Source: Saprospiraceae bacterium
Lineage (GTDB): Bacteria; Bacteroidota; Bacteroidia; Chitinophagales; Saprospiraceae
Length of the DNA stretch: 7,573 nucleotides
Reading direction: 5' to 3'
Assembly: GCA_023299965.1 (NCBI GenBank)
Contig: JALZVN010000299.1
Coordinates: 1 to 7,573 of the forward strand
In this document: positions 6,627-7,573 of the stretch, piece after piece
How the letters are laid out: every line of letters begins with the position of its first letter
Numbering within the stretch: the stretch's first letter is position 1
Made by a program: the position numbers and the translations under genes
The notes under the pieces: model-generated
Seen by the model: the letters and a program-made list of their open reading frames with translations, nothing else
Told to the model about the DNA's origin: nothing
Databases searched by the model: none

Positions 6627-6899
6627 CAACAAGATCCTCTAGATATTTCAAAATTTCTGACACCATAACATCTTGTTTTTATAGAGTCGGTTTTTATTAA
6701 ATACAAGAACATATTAAGCTATTTACATATATGAATTATTATTAATATGTTGTTGGTTGCCAGAGTATTAGCTTTAATTATGTTAAATTTTAGAAGATTA
6801 AGTTCATTGTTGCATTTTATCGGCACATCTTGGTACTAAGGCATAGTTTTTGGACTTGTCGAGTAGGTATTTCTCAAAAGAGATACCATAATAAATATT
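6627..6899 (+). promoter_or_regulatory. AT-rich intergenic leader, presumed promoter region of the PorP/SprF gene
   Basis: About 270 bases without a credible gene on either strand. Because a strong terminator precedes it, a promoter for the downstream gene is expected here. Near matches to the Bacteroidota -7 box TAnnTTTG are seen at 6769 (TAGCTTTA), 6784 (TAAATTTT) and 6844 (TAGTTTTT), but each misses the last G. The best pairing with an upstream TTG is 6757-6759 with the box at 6784, spaced 24 bases, slightly too long. No single promoter can be called. The stretch just before the start codon is A/T-rich without a Shine-Dalgarno site, which is usual in this phylum. Confidence 0.35.
6866..6887 (+). 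promoter_or_regulatory. Possible small hairpin in the 5' leader of the PorP/SprF gene
   Basis: GGTAT (6866-6870) and CTC (6873-6875) can pair with GAG (6880-6882) and ATACC (6883-6887) around an AAAA loop, leaving a two-base TT bulge. The hairpin ends 12 bases before the start codon. It has no T tract, so it is not a terminator. It could affect translation or mRNA stability, or be chance. Confidence 0.25.
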
Positions 6900-7573
6900 A
6901 TGAGAAAGACGATACTAATTACACTATTTTTTCTTGGTATGTTCGGGATTATTAATGCCCAACAAGAGCCATTGTATACCCAATACATGTTCAATAGTTT
7001 ATCATTCAATCCAGCGTACGCAGGGTCGCATGAGTACATGAGCATCAGGCTGCTTTATAGAAACCAGTGGGTTGATTTTGAGGGCGCGCCTAAGTCGCAA
7101 ACTTTTACTGTTCATTCACCAATCAGTGATCGCGTTGGACTTGGTCTAGCTGTATTCAATGATGAGATCGGTGCGACTAGCACTACTGGAGCTAATATTA
7201 GTTATGCTTACAGGTTTTTAGTAGGACCAGGAAAATTGTCCATAGGTTTGCACGGTGGTTTTACAAATTGGAGAGCAGATTTTAATCAACTCAAGTTTAG
7301 AGATCCCTTTGAAAGTGATGTAGCTTTTAATGGCATAGAGGAGGTTCAATGGTTGCCCAACTTTGGTGCGGGACTTTTTTACTATTCTAAAATCTGGTAC
7401 GCAGGTTTCTCTGCTCCTAGATTATTAGAAAACAATTTGAGAGATAGAGAGGTAACCAATGTGTCGCAGTCTGCAAGATTGAGAAGACATTATTATTTCC
7501 ATGCTGGGGCGGCTTTGCCATTGGCAGGAGATGATTTGGTGTTCAAGCCCTCTTTGATAATTAAGAATGTTGG
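6900..7573 (+). CDS. PorP/SprF-family type IX secretion system outer-membrane protein; 3' partial
   Basis: The first ~224 residues of a PorP/SprF-type protein; the family is usually about 300-330 residues, so roughly a quarter is beyond the right edge. The start is well fixed: an in-frame TAG lies at 6864-6866 and ATG at 6900 is the first start after it. Residues 1-20 form a signal peptide (MRKTILITLFFLGMFGIINA) cut before QQ. Then come family motifs: EPLYTQYMFNSLSFNPAYAGS, LYRNQWVDFEGAPKSQ, a V-H-S-P-I strand, VGLGLAVFNDEIGA, and alternating strands of an outer-membrane beta-barrel (for example ISYAYRFL, LSIGLHGGF, FGAGLFYY, WYAGFSAPRLL). SprF is needed to secrete the SprB adhesin, and PorP is a component tied to the type IX machinery. 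Its place directly after a type B adhesin gene argues for an SprF-like partner role. A terminator lies between the two, so it is probably transcribed from its own promoter. Confidence 0.93.
   Translation, partial: MRKTILITLFFLGMFGIINAQQEPLYTQYMFNSLSFNPAYAGSHEYMSIRLLYRNQWVDFEGAPKSQTFTVHSPISDRVGLGLAVFNDEIGATSTTGANISYAYRFLVGPGKLSIGLHGGFTNWRADFNQLKFRDPFESDVAFNGIEEVQWLPNFGAGLFYYSKIWYAGFSAPRLLENNLRDREVTNVSQSARLRRHYYFHAGAALPLAGDDLVFKPSLIIKNV

Noticed and set aside
6725..6750. Inverted repeat ACATAT / ATATGT in the intergenic region
   Set aside because: Only 6-bp all-but-one AT arms in a very AT-rich stretch, with a 14-base loop; expected by chance.

Overview
The window looks like the chromosome of a Bacteroidota bacterium, most plausibly a marine Saprospiraceae-like lineage. 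The evidence is AT-rich DNA, no Shine-Dalgarno site at the one visible start, a giant secreted mosaic protein ending in a gliding-motility-associated (type B) type IX secretion signal, and a PorP/SprF-family gene directly downstream. The phylum is well supported; the family is inference from the domain mix.

Layout. Positions 1-6562 (+) hold the last ~2187 codons of one giant extracellular protein whose start lies left of the window. In order it carries: the tail of a HYR-like domain (1-82); ten complete HYR-like four-cysteine domains (83-2518); four Ig-like two-cysteine domains (2522-3472); six SprB-like repeats (3479-4891); a sandwich of two related cysteine-rich modules around a unique ~187-residue segment (4892-6010); a cadherin/Big_9-like domain (6020-6292); and the CHU_C/TIGR04131-type C-terminal sorting domain (6299-6559). 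A strong intrinsic terminator follows at 6588-6626. The AT-rich gap ends at 6900, where a PorP/SprF-family outer-membrane protein starts and runs off the right edge (6900-7573, about 224 codons seen).

How the genes fit together. In Flavobacterium johnsoniae the giant adhesin SprB carries a type B C-terminal domain and needs its neighbour SprF, a PorP-like outer-membrane protein, to be secreted through the type IX system. The same gene order here suggests a surface adhesin or filament paired with its dedicated outer-membrane partner. Whether it serves gliding, attachment or cell-cell contact cannot be told from the sequence.

Most notable observations: the giant protein has no lysine in its first ~1145 visible residues and only nine overall; parts of both the HYR-like and SprB-like arrays are built from two-domain super-units (489 bp in register in the HYR-like array); a probably uncharacterised module-insert-module block precedes the C-terminus; and a terminator separates two genes expected to work together. 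No RNA genes, CRISPR arrays, insertion sequences or phage genes were seen.
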